IMG/VR virus record: IMGVR_UViG_3300036852_000211
Coordinates: 1-43,792 of that record
Strand: one strand, 5' to 3'
Length of the DNA: 43,792 nt
DNA from: a virus
The position numbers and the translations under genes were made by a program. Of the stretch, positions 1 through 7,456 are shown piece by piece (within the stretch, counting starts at the first letter, position 1; the number at the start of each line of letters is the position of its first letter). The notes under the pieces are model-generated. The model ran no database searches. It had not been told where the DNA came from and worked only from the letters and a program-made list of their open reading frames with translations.

Positions 1-64
1 CCGTGAATGTCGGATGGTCTTCTGGCAACGCGGGCAGTTGCGGCGGAAGGCGGGAGAGCGATGA
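1..64 (+). CDS. 3' end of the small basic Cys-containing protein that starts at 43547 (partial at contig edge)
   Basis: The frame ending with the TGA at 62-64 is the C-terminus of the 60-residue protein encoded complete at 43547-43729. It appears here only because the circular contig was opened inside it. The stop overlaps the ATG of the next gene (ATGA). Confidence 0.8.
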   Translation, partial: RECRMVFWQRGQLRRKAGER

Positions 65-127
65 AGGCCCCGAGCATCGTCCTCGTCGGTGTTGCGCTTG
101 TTTTCCTGGGCATGCTGGCGAGTTGGG
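1..127. repeat. Terminal direct repeat, left copy (circular-contig overlap)
   Basis: These 127 bases are identical to the last 127 bases of the window. An exact repeat of this length at both contig ends is the usual sign of a circular or circularly permuted molecule assembled with a k-mer of 127. It is probably an assembly overlap rather than a biological terminal repeat, because it cuts through two coding genes and reading frames continue correctly across it. Confidence 0.93.
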
Positions 128-291
128 CAACGCGGCACGTAGGCCCACGTGGGAGCGGCGCTGAAGCGCAGATGGTGCGTGTGCGTCCCATCATCCGTGA
201 CAACACTATTGTGGGTTGGGAGCGCGATCCCCGATCACTGGCTGCGCAGGATGTGCAGTGTCTCGCCCGCGCAGAGGATGTGTCGCGATGA
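61..291 (+). CDS. Small membrane-anchored hypothetical protein
   Basis: A 76-residue product. The ATG at 61 is preceded by GGGAG five bases upstream and overlaps the stop of the previous gene, which favours it over the longer in-frame start at 7. Residues 4-21 are strongly hydrophobic (start MKAPSIVLVG), predicting an N-terminal membrane segment or uncleaved signal. The rest is hydrophilic and basic with one Cys (QCLAR). I do not recognise the family. It belongs to the early operon that runs through the circle junction from the cro-like gene. Confidence 0.65.
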   Translation: MKAPSIVLVGVALVFLGMLASWATRHVGPRGSGAEAQMVRVRPIIRDNTIVGWERDPRSLAAQDVQCLARAEDVSR

Positions 292-563
292 GCCATCGCC
301 ATCCTCCCCGCTACATCTTGACACGCCCGCACCGTCAGTCCTCAGGGACGAGTTGGTGGGTGGATCAACCGCGAGACAACTGGACGTGGCGCTGCACGCT
401 ACGGGTGGCGGAGATGAATGCAGGACCGTGCGGGAACTATACCCCCTTGAACCTTATCCGATCCGCAAAGCAGAACGACAAGATTCGGGCGCAGGAACTC
501 CGCAGCGGACCGTGGGGAAGCGAGAGCACGAAAGGATTACCACATGCCGATTCTCTGGACTGA
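288..563 (+). CDS. Hypothetical early protein
   Basis: 91 residues. The ATG overlaps the preceding stop (ATGA), and GAGGATG lies about ten bases upstream. The product is basic and Trp-rich (TSWWVDQ, DNWTW) and its 3' end overlaps the next gene by 20 bases. No family is recognised. Alternative frames are open here, so confidence rests mainly on the stop/start coupling. Confidence 0.5.
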   Translation: MSHRHPPRYILTRPHRQSSGTSWWVDQPRDNWTWRCTLRVAEMNAGPCGNYTPLNLIRSAKQNDKIRAQELRSGPWGSESTKGLPHADSLD

Positions 564-813
564 TGACGAGGACTATTCGTTCGGGGTGACGATGCAGGAT
601 GGCTACAGCCTGATCATTGATGCGCCGTCGGCCCTCGAGGCACTCGAACAAGCCGAAACCAAATTGTCCATGCTGGGCACCCCGCACGGACGCGCCCTGC
701 ACGCGGAATCCTTGAGCAAGGAGGAAGCGGAGTACTGGCCGGAGGCGCCACCGTCGCAGCGAGGCCGTGACGCTGAGGAGGAGGCATTCGATCGCTGGAA
801 AGAGAGTGCGTAA
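544..813 (+). CDS. Acidic hypothetical protein
   Basis: 89 residues, acidic, beginning MPILWTDDEDYSFGV and ending in a charged tail. AAAGGA lies seven bases before the ATG. The middle (APSALEALEQAETKL) looks helical. The stop overlaps the next start as TAATG. The function is unknown; small acidic early phage proteins often bind host proteins, but nothing here shows that directly. Confidence 0.65.
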   Translation: MPILWTDDEDYSFGVTMQDGYSLIIDAPSALEALEQAETKLSMLGTPHGRALHAESLSKEEAEYWPEAPPSQRGRDAEEEAFDRWKESA

Positions 814-980
814 TGCCCAAGCAAAGCCAAATCGAGAAGATCATTGCCGAACTGGAGGAAGAGATTCGCATCCGGCAATTCGCGATTGCGAAGCTCCGCG
901 CGCAACAGCAGCAACAGCACGTGAAGCCCGTTCGCAAGGCTAAGGTGACGCGGATCGATAGCGAACCGAGACCCGCATAA
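813..980 (+). CDS. Short coiled-coil hypothetical protein
   Basis: 55 residues, starting at the ATG of a TAATG overlap. Residues 5-37 form a heptad-like amphipathic helix (IEKIIAELEEEIRIRQF) followed by a Gln run and a basic tail. It is probably a small helical oligomer. No family is recognised. Confidence 0.6.
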   Translation: MPKQSQIEKIIAELEEEIRIRQFAIAKLRAQQQQQHVKPVRKAKVTRIDSEPRPA

Positions 981-1030
981 AGAACAAAGGCCCGTGCGGG
1001 AAACACAGGCCAGAAAGCAGAGTTGATTCA

Positions 1031-1243
1031 ATGAGGATTCTAGCACAACTCAAGAAACGATGGCGAATTCTCCGGGCAGCATTGCAACAGGACTGGCACG
1101 AACACCGCTGCCGAAGTTGCCGGCATGTCTGGCTGTGCCAAGGGCGGAACTGTCGTCCGTGGCCCGATGACGAATGCCCGGATTGTGAAGTCGCTGGGTT
1201 TGAGGAACACGTCATTTTGAAGTTCGGAAAGGTGGTCTGGTAG
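1031..1243 (+). CDS. Small zinc-ribbon-like protein
   Basis: 70 residues. A basic N-terminal helix (LAQLKKRWRIL) is followed by a Cys/His cluster with four main pairs: CRSC at about 27-30, CQGRNC at 36-41, and CPDC at 49-52. That spacing is compatible with a zinc ribbon. It sits directly before the SSB-like gene. Its role is unknown; zinc-ribbon mini-proteins recur throughout this early operon. Confidence 0.65.
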   Translation: MRILAQLKKRWRILRAALQQDWHEHRCRSCRHVWLCQGRNCRPWPDDECPDCEVAGFEEHVILKFGKVVW

Positions 1244-1245
1244 CC

Positions 1246-1722
1246 ATGAAAACCAGCGAAGCGTTTCCCAGCAATTACCTGAAGGCCGCCGACCTGAATG
1301 GTCGATCCGTCCGCGTGGTGATCGATTCCGTCACCGTCGAAAAGATTGGTGACGACCGCAAGCCCGTCCTGCATTTCGTGGGCAAAGAGAAAACGCTCGT
1401 GCTCAACAAGACCAACTCGAATCGGATCGAGGAGGCGACGAACACCGACGAAATGGACGATTGGGCGGGTTGGACGATTACCCTCTACGCCTGCAAGGTG
1501 GACTTCCAAGGCAAGCGCGTAGATGCGATCCGGGTCGACGACCGGCCGGGCACCTCACAGCCGCCACGACCCGCTGGACGGGCCGCAGCCCAACGCGCGG
1601 AAGTTCCTGTTGAGCATGATGCGCCTCCGCCTATCACGGACGACGACATCCCGTTTGCTTGGTTGTTGCCGCTGGCGCTACCGCTGGCTGGACTGCTCGG
1701 CGCGGGAGCGATGCTCGTATGA
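1246..1722 (+). CDS. Phage OB-fold/SSB-like protein with internal DDDIPF motif and C-terminal hydrophobic tail
   Basis: 158 residues. Residues 10-97 resemble a family common beside phage replication genes (LKAADLNG near 12-19, LVLNKTN at 51-57, VDFQGKRVDAIRV at 85-97) that is generally taken to bind single-stranded DNA. A low-complexity Pro/Ala linker follows, then DDDIPF at 132-137, the signature tip by which bacterial SSB recruits partner proteins. In SSB that tip is the extreme C-terminus. Here it is followed by 21 very hydrophobic residues (138-158, AWLLPLALPLAGLLG onward) that look like a membrane segment. The function is inferred; the motif placement is seen directly. Confidence 0.75.
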   Translation: MKTSEAFPSNYLKAADLNGRSVRVVIDSVTVEKIGDDRKPVLHFVGKEKTLVLNKTNSNRIEEATNTDEMDDWAGWTITLYACKVDFQGKRVDAIRVDDRPGTSQPPRPAGRAAAQRAEVPVEHDAPPPITDDDIPFAWLLPLALPLAGLLGAGAMLV

Positions 1723-2177
1723 ATCGACAAAGTCCTGCGGTAGACCGCTTTTGGTTCCGAGTGGTGAAGACCGACGACTGTTGGTTGTGGTCTGGCGGCA
1801 AGAATGCTGACGGTTACGGGAGATTAAGCATCGGAGGCAGGCACATCCTGGCCCATCGAGTCTCATGGGAGCTTCACAACGGACCGATTCGCTCAGGGCT
1901 TTGCATCCTACATCGATGCGACAACCCAGCATGCGTGCGGCCCGACCATCTATTTAGCGGCACGCAGTCCGACAACATGTGCGACATGACGCGCAAGCGC
2001 CGTCGTGTCTCTGGTGAGCGTCATGGAATGGCCAAGCTCACTAGAGATAATGTTCTAGCGGTCAGACGCCGCTTCGGTGCGGGTGAAACGATGACCCTGC
2101 TGGCTGCCGATTTCGGCGTATCAATAAGTCGCATCTACGCAATCGTTACGCGCCAAAGCTGGAAAGAAGTTGCGTGA
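1719..2177 (+). CDS. HNH endonuclease with C-terminal DNA-binding helix-turn-helix
   Basis: 152 residues, start overlapping the previous stop (ATGA). The N-terminus (RFWFRVVKTDDCWLW, GYGRLSIGG) and the core (AHRVSWELHNGPI, LHRCDNPACVRPDHLFSG) match the HNH_3 type of free-standing homing-like endonuclease. The second His pair and the Asn sit in the CDNPACVRPDHL block. Residues 105-152 contain a helix-turn-helix (LLAADFGVSISRIYAIV), which probably gives sequence specificity. It could be a selfish homing nuclease or a packaging/recombination nuclease; its position inside the early operon favours the former. Confidence 0.88.
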   Translation: MNRQSPAVDRFWFRVVKTDDCWLWSGGKNADGYGRLSIGGRHILAHRVSWELHNGPIRSGLCILHRCDNPACVRPDHLFSGTQSDNMCDMTRKRRRVSGERHGMAKLTRDNVLAVRRRFGAGETMTLLAADFGVSISRIYAIVTRQSWKEVA

Positions 2178-2181
2178 ACTG

Positions 2182-2856
2182 ATGGTTAATCGATTCTGCC
2201 TGCTCGATCTGGAGTGTGTTGCCGCACCAGACGCGGAGCAATGGCTATCGCCCGCAGAGCCCGACAAGAGACTCACCGACCCGACGAAAATTGCCGCTGA
2301 CATCGCCAAGAAGCGCGCCGAGCAAATTGCAAGGGCTGCTCTCGATGCAGACCTTTGTATGATCGTCTGTTTCGCTTGGCAAACTGAATCTGACCGAGAG
2401 CCGCAGACCATCCTCGCGGAAGACACGACCGCCGAAACACGCGCGCTCAATCATATTTGGGGCATCGTCTCGCTCACTCGCCCGATGGCTGGGTACGGCC
2501 TTATCTGGTACGACCTCGGCGTACTTGTCAGGCGGTCACAACTCCTCGGCGTACTGGTTCCATCGTGGGTCTACAAGCAAGGCAAATACCGTCATGAGGG
2601 CGTCATCGAACTCTCGGACTATCTGACCTTGAACGGCGTAATCGACCAACAACGCGGTCGGGGGCTGGACTACCACTGCCGGCGCCTCGGCATCCAAGTG
2701 GAAGATGCGATCACCGGGAAGGACATTGGCGCCCTATGGGCCGAGGGAAGAATCGAACAGATTCGCCAACACTGCCGCAGTGATCTCGTGCGGATTCGTG
2801 GACTAGCAGAACGACTCGGGGTAATTCAGCCGGCGCTCGTGGAGCAGGTGTTGTGA
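2182..2856 (+). CDS. Putative DnaQ/PolB-like 3'-5' exonuclease (DEDD superfamily)
   Basis: 224 residues from the ATG at 2182. A TTG at 2170 with GGAAAG just upstream is an alternative start. Exonuclease motif I is LLDLEC near the N-terminus, motif II is AGYGLIWYDLGVLVRR, and motif III is represented by the final HCRSDLVRI helix. RHEGVIELSDYL lies between them, as in phage exonucleases that degrade or proofread DNA. No polymerase domain is attached. It lies with recombination-type genes, so a role in processing DNA ends is plausible but inferred. Confidence 0.72.
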   Translation: MVNRFCLLDLECVAAPDAEQWLSPAEPDKRLTDPTKIAADIAKKRAEQIARAALDADLCMIVCFAWQTESDREPQTILAEDTTAETRALNHIWGIVSLTRPMAGYGLIWYDLGVLVRRSQLLGVLVPSWVYKQGKYRHEGVIELSDYLTLNGVIDQQRGRGLDYHCRRLGIQVEDAITGKDIGALWAEGRIEQIRQHCRSDLVRIRGLAERLGVIQPALVEQVL

Positions 2857-3092
2857 TGGCGCTGGTTCCGCAGAGTAGAAATCCCTACGAAGTGGAAGAC
2901 GAGCCACAGGCGCCAGAGTGTGCAGACTGCGGCACGCCAGCCACCGGCCATGTGTACGCCGATGCCCACGGAAGCAATCCGATCCCGCTCTGCACAGGGT
3001 GTTTGCAGGCGTACGAGGATCTTGACGCAGAGATTGCGGGACTCATGTATCGCGTGAACGAGATCCCAATCGAAGCTCAGAGGCGCCGATGA
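2856..3092 (+). CDS. Small zinc-ribbon hypothetical protein
   Basis: 78 residues. The ATG overlaps the preceding TGA, with GGAGCAGG upstream. One CxxC pair (CADCG, about residues 22-25) and a second (CTGC, 47-50) flank a short beta-like region, giving a four-Cys zinc site. The acidic C-terminal helix is coupled to the next gene through ATGA. The function is unknown. Confidence 0.7.
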   Translation: MALVPQSRNPYEVEDEPQAPECADCGTPATGHVYADAHGSNPIPLCTGCLQAYEDLDAEIAGLMYRVNEIPIEAQRRR

Positions 3093-3277
3093 GTAAGCGA
3101 CCGTTGTCTAACGAAGCGCTTGCGCAGCAAGTTGACAAGCTGAGCCCTGCCGACTGTTTGCGATTGGCGGCTAGCCTGATTGATAAAGGCGGCGACCTCA
3201 CGATCGCGCTGATGATCGCGCGTCGGGGCGTAGATATGTTGGCGCTCGTGAATTTGCTCGGACGTAAACCGCGATGA
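3089..3277 (+). CDS. Small helical hypothetical protein
   Basis: 62 residues, with ATGA overlaps at both ends. The sequence is all-helical in appearance (LAQQVDKLSPADCLRLAASL) with a basic C-terminus. Nothing identifies a family. Tight coupling on both sides supports translation. Confidence 0.65.
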   Translation: MSKRPLSNEALAQQVDKLSPADCLRLAASLIDKGGDLTIALMIARRGVDMLALVNLLGRKPR

Positions 3278-3627
3278 GCGAGAACCTGCACACGCCGACA
3301 CCGTGGGAAGTCGTTCGGCATCGACATAGCGATGACCAGTTGTGGCTGAGCATCAATCAGTGTGCCGATGCAGAAGGCATGAAGCGCTGGATTGCAGAGA
3401 TTAAGTATCGATCCGACGACGACGCGCAGCTATGGGCAGACGCCGAATTCATCGTCCGTGCCTGCAATGCCCATGAGGCCCTCGTCGCCGTGTTGAAGAT
3501 GTGTCTGCCATCACAGTGCCAAGCGATGCATCACGCATCACCGAACTATCGCCATGGAGAGCCGTGCGGAAGGTGTGCCTTTTGCGTTGGTTCTGCTGCC
3601 CTCACCCTAGCGGAGCCGCCCGCATGA
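3274..3627 (+). CDS. Conserved phage hypothetical protein
   Basis: 117 residues. It begins MSENLHTPTPWEVV and contains DAEFIVRACNAHEALV, a pattern common to a widespread phage protein of unknown function in which a TPW start is followed by a helix with FIVRACN. It ends in a Cys-bearing tail (CGRCAFCVG) that may bind zinc. It is coupled at both ends by ATGA. Confidence 0.72.
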   Translation: MSENLHTPTPWEVVRHRHSDDQLWLSINQCADAEGMKRWIAEIKYRSDDDAQLWADAEFIVRACNAHEALVAVLKMCLPSQCQAMHHASPNYRHGEPCGRCAFCVGSAALTLAEPPA

Positions 3628-4211
3628 GTGACGCGCCTGAATTTGTTGGCCTCTGCTCGTGTGGGCAACCAGTGGACACGAAACACGGTAAACATTGCGC
3701 ACGGTGCAGGCTGGCTGCGTGGAGCCAAATGGGCCGCATGAACGCGCGGCCGAAACCGACTTGTGCGCGATGCGGCCAACCCGTAAAGAGACACAGCCGA
3801 GTGTACTGCTCGAATACGTGTTCCGCGAACGCGCGTCCAATCCAGCATAGTCACTACCGTAACGGCGCTACGGCGGGTCACATCGCGGTCGCATCTCGCG
3901 CACTCGGTAAGCGATTGCCGTACGGCGCACAAGTCCACCACATGGACGGGAATAAGCAAAACAATATCAACTCTAATCTGGTGATCTGCCAAGACGCCAA
4001 ATACCACAAGTTGCTCCATGTGAGAGCCAGAGTGCTTCGTGCTGGCGGCAATCCCAATTCACAACGCATCTGCCCTACCTGTAAAGAGCTTGGGCCGATC
4101 ACAAAGCGCAGTCTTGCTGTATCCGATAATCGCTGCCGCAAATGCGCCAACGAAAACGCCAAGTTAAGGCAGCGACTATACCGCGCCAGGAGGATGGCGC
4201 ATGTTGCCTGA
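3624..4211 (+). CDS. HNH endonuclease with multiple zinc knuckles
   Basis: 195 residues from the ATG overlapping the previous stop. The N-terminal half carries four CxxC-type clusters (CSCG, CARC, CARCG, YCSNTC). The middle is a His-Asn-His core (VHHMDGNKQNNINSNLVICQ, then YHKLLHVRAR), and the C-terminus has another pair of zinc knuckles (CPTC, CRKC). It is typical of phage HNH proteins that nick DNA near packaging or recombination sites, or act as homing enzymes. This is the second of three HNH genes within 3.5 kb, and their differing folds argue against simple duplication. Confidence 0.85.
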   Translation: MSDAPEFVGLCSCGQPVDTKHGKHCARCRLAAWSQMGRMNARPKPTCARCGQPVKRHSRVYCSNTCSANARPIQHSHYRNGATAGHIAVASRALGKRLPYGAQVHHMDGNKQNNINSNLVICQDAKYHKLLHVRARVLRAGGNPNSQRICPTCKELGPITKRSLAVSDNRCRKCANENAKLRQRLYRARRMAHVA

Positions 4212-4686
4212 CACTGCCTTTGTTGGATTTGTTTCAGAGGACGGCCAAAAACTTCTCTTGGACTTTCCGAAGGCGTTCAAAGCGTATTTCAAACGCTACG
4301 CCGGCCATGAAGTCGTGCTAACGATCCAGAAGAAATCCGAGGCGAAGACACGCGCTCAAGAGATGGGATTTCACGCCATGATTCAACCATGGGCGAAGGA
4401 TGAAGGCCATCAGATCGAAGCGCTGAAACGCGACTTACTCGGCGAAGTCTTCGGCTATCTGGAGACGCCCTCCCCGCTCACTGGGGAACGCGTCCTGCGA
4501 GAACCGAGCACCGCGAAGCTCTCGAAACCGAAGTACAGCCAACTCATTGAAGAAACAATGGTGATCGCTGCGCGCTGTGGCTACATCCTCATCGCGCCTG
4601 AGGAATACAAGCGGCAGCATCCCGAGAAGTATCCCGAGTATGCCCGCAAGCTGCGGCGCGAGAAACGCCAGACGAAAGCCGCGTAG
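4201..4686 (+). CDS. Conserved phage protein, possibly NinB-like recombination protein
   Basis: 161 residues. The block RAQEMGFHAMIQPWAKDEGH followed by LKRDLLGEVFGYLE and a C-terminal helix (LIEETMVIAARCGYILIAP) resembles the general plan of NinB/Orf-type phage recombination mediators, which assist strand annealing and loading. The match is by pattern only. The next gene is an HNH nuclease, as ninB is often followed by an endonuclease gene. It overlaps the preceding gene by 11 bases. Confidence 0.55.
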   Translation: MLPDTAFVGFVSEDGQKLLLDFPKAFKAYFKRYAGHEVVLTIQKKSEAKTRAQEMGFHAMIQPWAKDEGHQIEALKRDLLGEVFGYLETPSPLTGERVLREPSTAKLSKPKYSQLIEETMVIAARCGYILIAPEEYKRQHPEKYPEYARKLRREKRQTKAA

Positions 4687-5175
4687 ATGCCTCTCAGCGA
4701 CTTCTATTCCTCGGCGTCCTTCCCTAAAGCCTACCGCACGACACGTGTCCCTGCGCCCAACCTGCGGTCACAGAAAGGCCCTGTGGCACGCGCGCGGCAC
4801 CGGAAACGGCTGGCGCATGTGCAAGCAAAACGCACGATCAAAGCCGAGGTGCGCGTCCTTGACGAGAATCGCTGTCGGTGGCCGGAGTGTGACGCCCCCC
4901 CTGAGAGCTTCTGGGGTCAGATCGACGTCGCGCATTACAAAGCGGACGGCATGGGCGGAGACCCCAGTCTTGAGCGGATGACGCCAGACAATCTTTTGCT
5001 GCTATGCAAATTCCATCATGTCGGACCACGAGGACTACATAGTGGACTGGCGCGGATGGAAGCACTCAGTGAGGACGGTATGCGCGGGCCGGTGATGTTC
5101 CTGCGGCTCGAACGTGGTGAGAGTGGACGATGGTTACTGGCGGGGATTACCGAACCCCCAAAGGAAGGCGCGTGA
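4687..5175 (+). CDS. HNH endonuclease (recombination-type)
   Basis: 162 residues, starting right after the previous stop. The core reads CRWPEC, then QIDVAHYKADGMGG, then MTPDNLLLLCKFHH: two zinc Cys, a His that would activate water, the DN pair, and the final Cys-His-His. This is the HNH arrangement of free enzymes that cut DNA structures. The N-terminal 45 residues are basic and probably contact DNA. Its place after the NinB-like gene suggests a Holliday-junction or recombination role. That is inference. Confidence 0.82.
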   Translation: MPLSDFYSSASFPKAYRTTRVPAPNLRSQKGPVARARHRKRLAHVQAKRTIKAEVRVLDENRCRWPECDAPPESFWGQIDVAHYKADGMGGDPSLERMTPDNLLLLCKFHHVGPRGLHSGLARMEALSEDGMRGPVMFLRLERGESGRWLLAGITEPPKEGA

Positions 5176-6209
5176 AGTCAGACACTCTTACGCACCGATT
5201 GCCCCAATTGCCGTCAAACGTCCTTGCCGATCGAGTCGTGGTACGCCTGAGAGAAGCCGAGAAGGCCCTTCAACAGGCCGTGAACGTACATCAAGCGAAA
5301 CTGATCGCAGACGTGGCCTCGGCGCAGGAAGTCTTCGCGCACCGGCAGAAGCTCGGCGACGACATTATCGGTTACGCCCACCAGATCAAAATCTACGCCC
5401 TGGCGCGCCTTGGGGATCTGCTTCAGCAAATGTCGAAGGCCAGTGGCGGCAAGAGACCGAAAGGATCAAGCGGCGCAAAGGGCCGCATTAGCAGTGCGAT
5501 CAAGGAACCGCTAATAGCAACGCTTGCGGATCTCGGGCTCGACAAGAAAACGTCAGCCATTGCTCAGCAGCTCGCCAAACTCGATCAATCCACACGGCAG
5601 GCAATCGCTGATCGTGAACAAACCCTCTCAGGCGCGATACAAGAATCCAACAGAAAAGAGATTCGGGCCAAGCTTGACGATGTAGCCGCGCGAGAAATCG
5701 AAGCCCCGACGGGTCTGTACGACTGTATTGTGATCGACCCCCCCTGGCCGATGGATAAGATCGAACGCGATGAACGCCCGAATCAGGTTGAGTTTAGTTA
5801 TCCCACGATGCCGGAGGACGATTTACGGGAATTAGTAATCCCCTGCGCCACAGACTGTCATGTGTGGGTGTGGACAACCCAGCGATTCTTACCGATGGCT
5901 TTTCGGCTTCTCAGCGCGTGGCAACTGAACTACATCTGCACATTTGTGTGGCATAAGTCTGGAGGCTTTCAACCTTATGGCTTACCTCAATTCAACTGTG
6001 AATTTGCGTTGTACGCGCGGCGTGGTGCGCCAGTGTTTCTCGACACAAAAGCGTTCCCCGTTTGTTTTGATGCCCCACGAGGTGAACACAGCAAAAAGCC
6101 CGACGCCTTTTACGATGTCGTTCGTCGAGTGACGGCCGGACGACGGCTCGACATGTACAACCGTCGTGAAATTGAAGGGTTTGTCGGATGGGGGAAAGAA
6201 GCGGCGTAG
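5172..6209 (+). CDS. MT-A70 family DNA N6-adenine methyltransferase with N-terminal helical domain
   Basis: 345 residues from a GTG overlapping the previous stop (GTGA), preceded by AAGGAAGG. Residues 1-170 are helical and resemble the region commonly fused to phage MT-A70 enzymes (YALARLGDLLQQM, LADLGLDKKTSAIAQQLAKL). The catalytic domain has the DPPW motif at 189-192 (CIVIDPPWPM), followed by a typical MT-A70 core (VWVWTTQRFL, YICTFVWHKSGGF, KKPDAFYDVVRRVT). It should transfer a methyl group from SAM to adenine N6, modifying phage DNA against host restriction or marking it. The recognition site is unknown. No cognate endonuclease is obvious. Confidence 0.92.
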   Translation: MKSDTLTHRLPQLPSNVLADRVVVRLREAEKALQQAVNVHQAKLIADVASAQEVFAHRQKLGDDIIGYAHQIKIYALARLGDLLQQMSKASGGKRPKGSSGAKGRISSAIKEPLIATLADLGLDKKTSAIAQQLAKLDQSTRQAIADREQTLSGAIQESNRKEIRAKLDDVAAREIEAPTGLYDCIVIDPPWPMDKIERDERPNQVEFSYPTMPEDDLRELVIPCATDCHVWVWTTQRFLPMAFRLLSAWQLNYICTFVWHKSGGFQPYGLPQFNCEFALYARRGAPVFLDTKAFPVCFDAPRGEHSKKPDAFYDVVRRVTAGRRLDMYNRREIEGFVGWGKEAA

Positions 6210-6725
6210 ATGGCCAGCTATCAGACTGACCGCGAGTGGTCTGATCGGTTCTTACCCACCGTCAAACAGATCGTGGGTCCGCGTTTATTGGTGCCATCCA
6301 CGTTTGAAGCCGACATCACGCAGGCGACCGACTTGATGATTCTACGAGCACGCGACCTGACGATTGCAGCGCGTGTTCGCCGTGCGGGATATGCACAGAA
6401 GTATCCGTATCAGTTCACGCTTCGCTCGAAACGTGATTCTGGCGCGGAAACAGAGCTGAGCAAGATCGTCAACGGATGGGCCGATTGGATGTTCTACGGC
6501 CATGCCGTCACCAATGAGGGGTGTTGGATTCATCCGTGGTGGATTGTAGATTTAGCCGCGTGGAGAGCAGCCCTAATTCGAGACAGAAAACAGATTCAGA
6601 AAGGCCAAGTCCCAAACGGTGACGGCACATATTTTACGTATTTCGATCTGCGATCTTTTCCGCCGAATCCGCCAATCTGTGTAGCCAGCGCGGAACCAGT
6701 TCCGGCGAGAACGATCGCGGCGTAG
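6210..6725 (+). CDS. Conserved phage protein of unknown function (methyltransferase neighbour)
   Basis: 171 residues, beginning directly after the methyltransferase stop. The blocks ATDLMILRARDLTIAARVRR, QFTLRSKRDSGAETELSKI and GWADWMFYGHA form a pattern seen in many phage genomes. The acidic and basic residues arranged on predicted strands could fit a PD-(D/E)XK nuclease, but I cannot identify all catalytic positions, so this is only a possibility. Confidence 0.65.
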   Translation: MASYQTDREWSDRFLPTVKQIVGPRLLVPSTFEADITQATDLMILRARDLTIAARVRRAGYAQKYPYQFTLRSKRDSGAETELSKIVNGWADWMFYGHAVTNEGCWIHPWWIVDLAAWRAALIRDRKQIQKGQVPNGDGTYFTYFDLRSFPPNPPICVASAEPVPARTIAA

Positions 6726-6827
6726 TCGCGCTCAGTCAGCGGCGCTCAATCAAGCAGGCTGACAGACACTCGGGCAAGACCGAGCAGAAGGACCGAAAGG
6801 CGCCGGATGCGCTAAGGGGCACACAGG

Positions 6828-6920
6828 ATGACGACTTATGTCCAGGTGAAATTCCTGAACCGCGAGATCACAACCGCTCGCGTCCTCCCCGCACCTGAAA
6901 GGTTCGCCGAAAGCACTTAA
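6828..6920 (+). CDS. Possible 30-residue peptide
   Basis: An open frame starting MTTYVQVKFLNREI, with AAGGGGC about ten bases upstream, lies in the otherwise empty 6726-7051 interval. The beta-like start and codon choice look like a real coding segment, but its length gives little support. The rest of this 325-base interval shows no other gene or clear terminator. A 9-codon ORF (7015-7044) and a purine-rich run lie just before the next gene. Confidence 0.3.
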   Translation: MTTYVQVKFLNREITTARVLPAPERFAEST

Positions 6921-7051
6921 CGGCCCGGTGCAGCGCACAGAAAGGGCCTACAAGCGGTAGTGGTTGGGCCTCGAACTCAGCGGATGAGGGATAGGTAAAA
7001 GTCGTTGTGTCTTTATGAGATCAGAAGAAGAGAAGAAGTACTGAGAGTTTC

Positions 7052-7447
7052 TTGTTGGGTACAAGTACAGCAGATTCATTCGACGCATTTTGGCAAGTCT
7101 ACCCGAAGCGCGTCGCCAAGAAAGACGCTCGGAAGGCGTGGGCACAGCTGAAACCCTCGGCTGAGCTGACGGCACGGATACTCACCGCCGTTGAGACACA
7201 ACGGCAGGATCGTGCCAGAGCGCACGCGTGTGGACAGTGGGTGCCTGAGTGGCCGTATCCAGCGTCTTGGATTCGCGGCGAGCGCTGGGACGATGAGCGG
7301 TTGCCGATCGTCTCGCCTCAGAGGCGGCAATCCCTGGCGACGAATGCGGACGTTGACCAGATGCGCAAGACTCAGGAAGTGAAGCGATTGATGCGTGAGG
7401 AGGGGTTGACATTGGCGGCAGCCTCTCATCGTGTGGGGTATCGCTGA
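7052..7447 (+). CDS. Replication-protein (lambda O / DnaT-type) C-terminal domain, stand-alone
   Basis: 131 residues if the TTG at 7052 is used; a second TTG follows at 7055. No ATG or GTG lies closer to the conserved region, and an in-frame TGA at 7016-7018 limits extension. The block FDAFWQVYPKRVAKKDARKA, then WVPEWPYPASWIRGERWDDE, is the hallmark C-terminal region of many phage replication initiators and helicase loaders. The usual N-terminal winged-helix origin-binding domain is absent, so this is either a reduced protein or the remnant of a longer gene. A basic C-terminal helix (RLMREEGLTLAAASHRVGY) may bind DNA. Confidence 0.7.
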   Translation: MLGTSTADSFDAFWQVYPKRVAKKDARKAWAQLKPSAELTARILTAVETQRQDRARAHACGQWVPEWPYPASWIRGERWDDERLPIVSPQRRQSLATNADVDQMRKTQEVKRLMREEGLTLAAASHRVGYR

Positions 7448-7456
7448 TGAGGCGAG

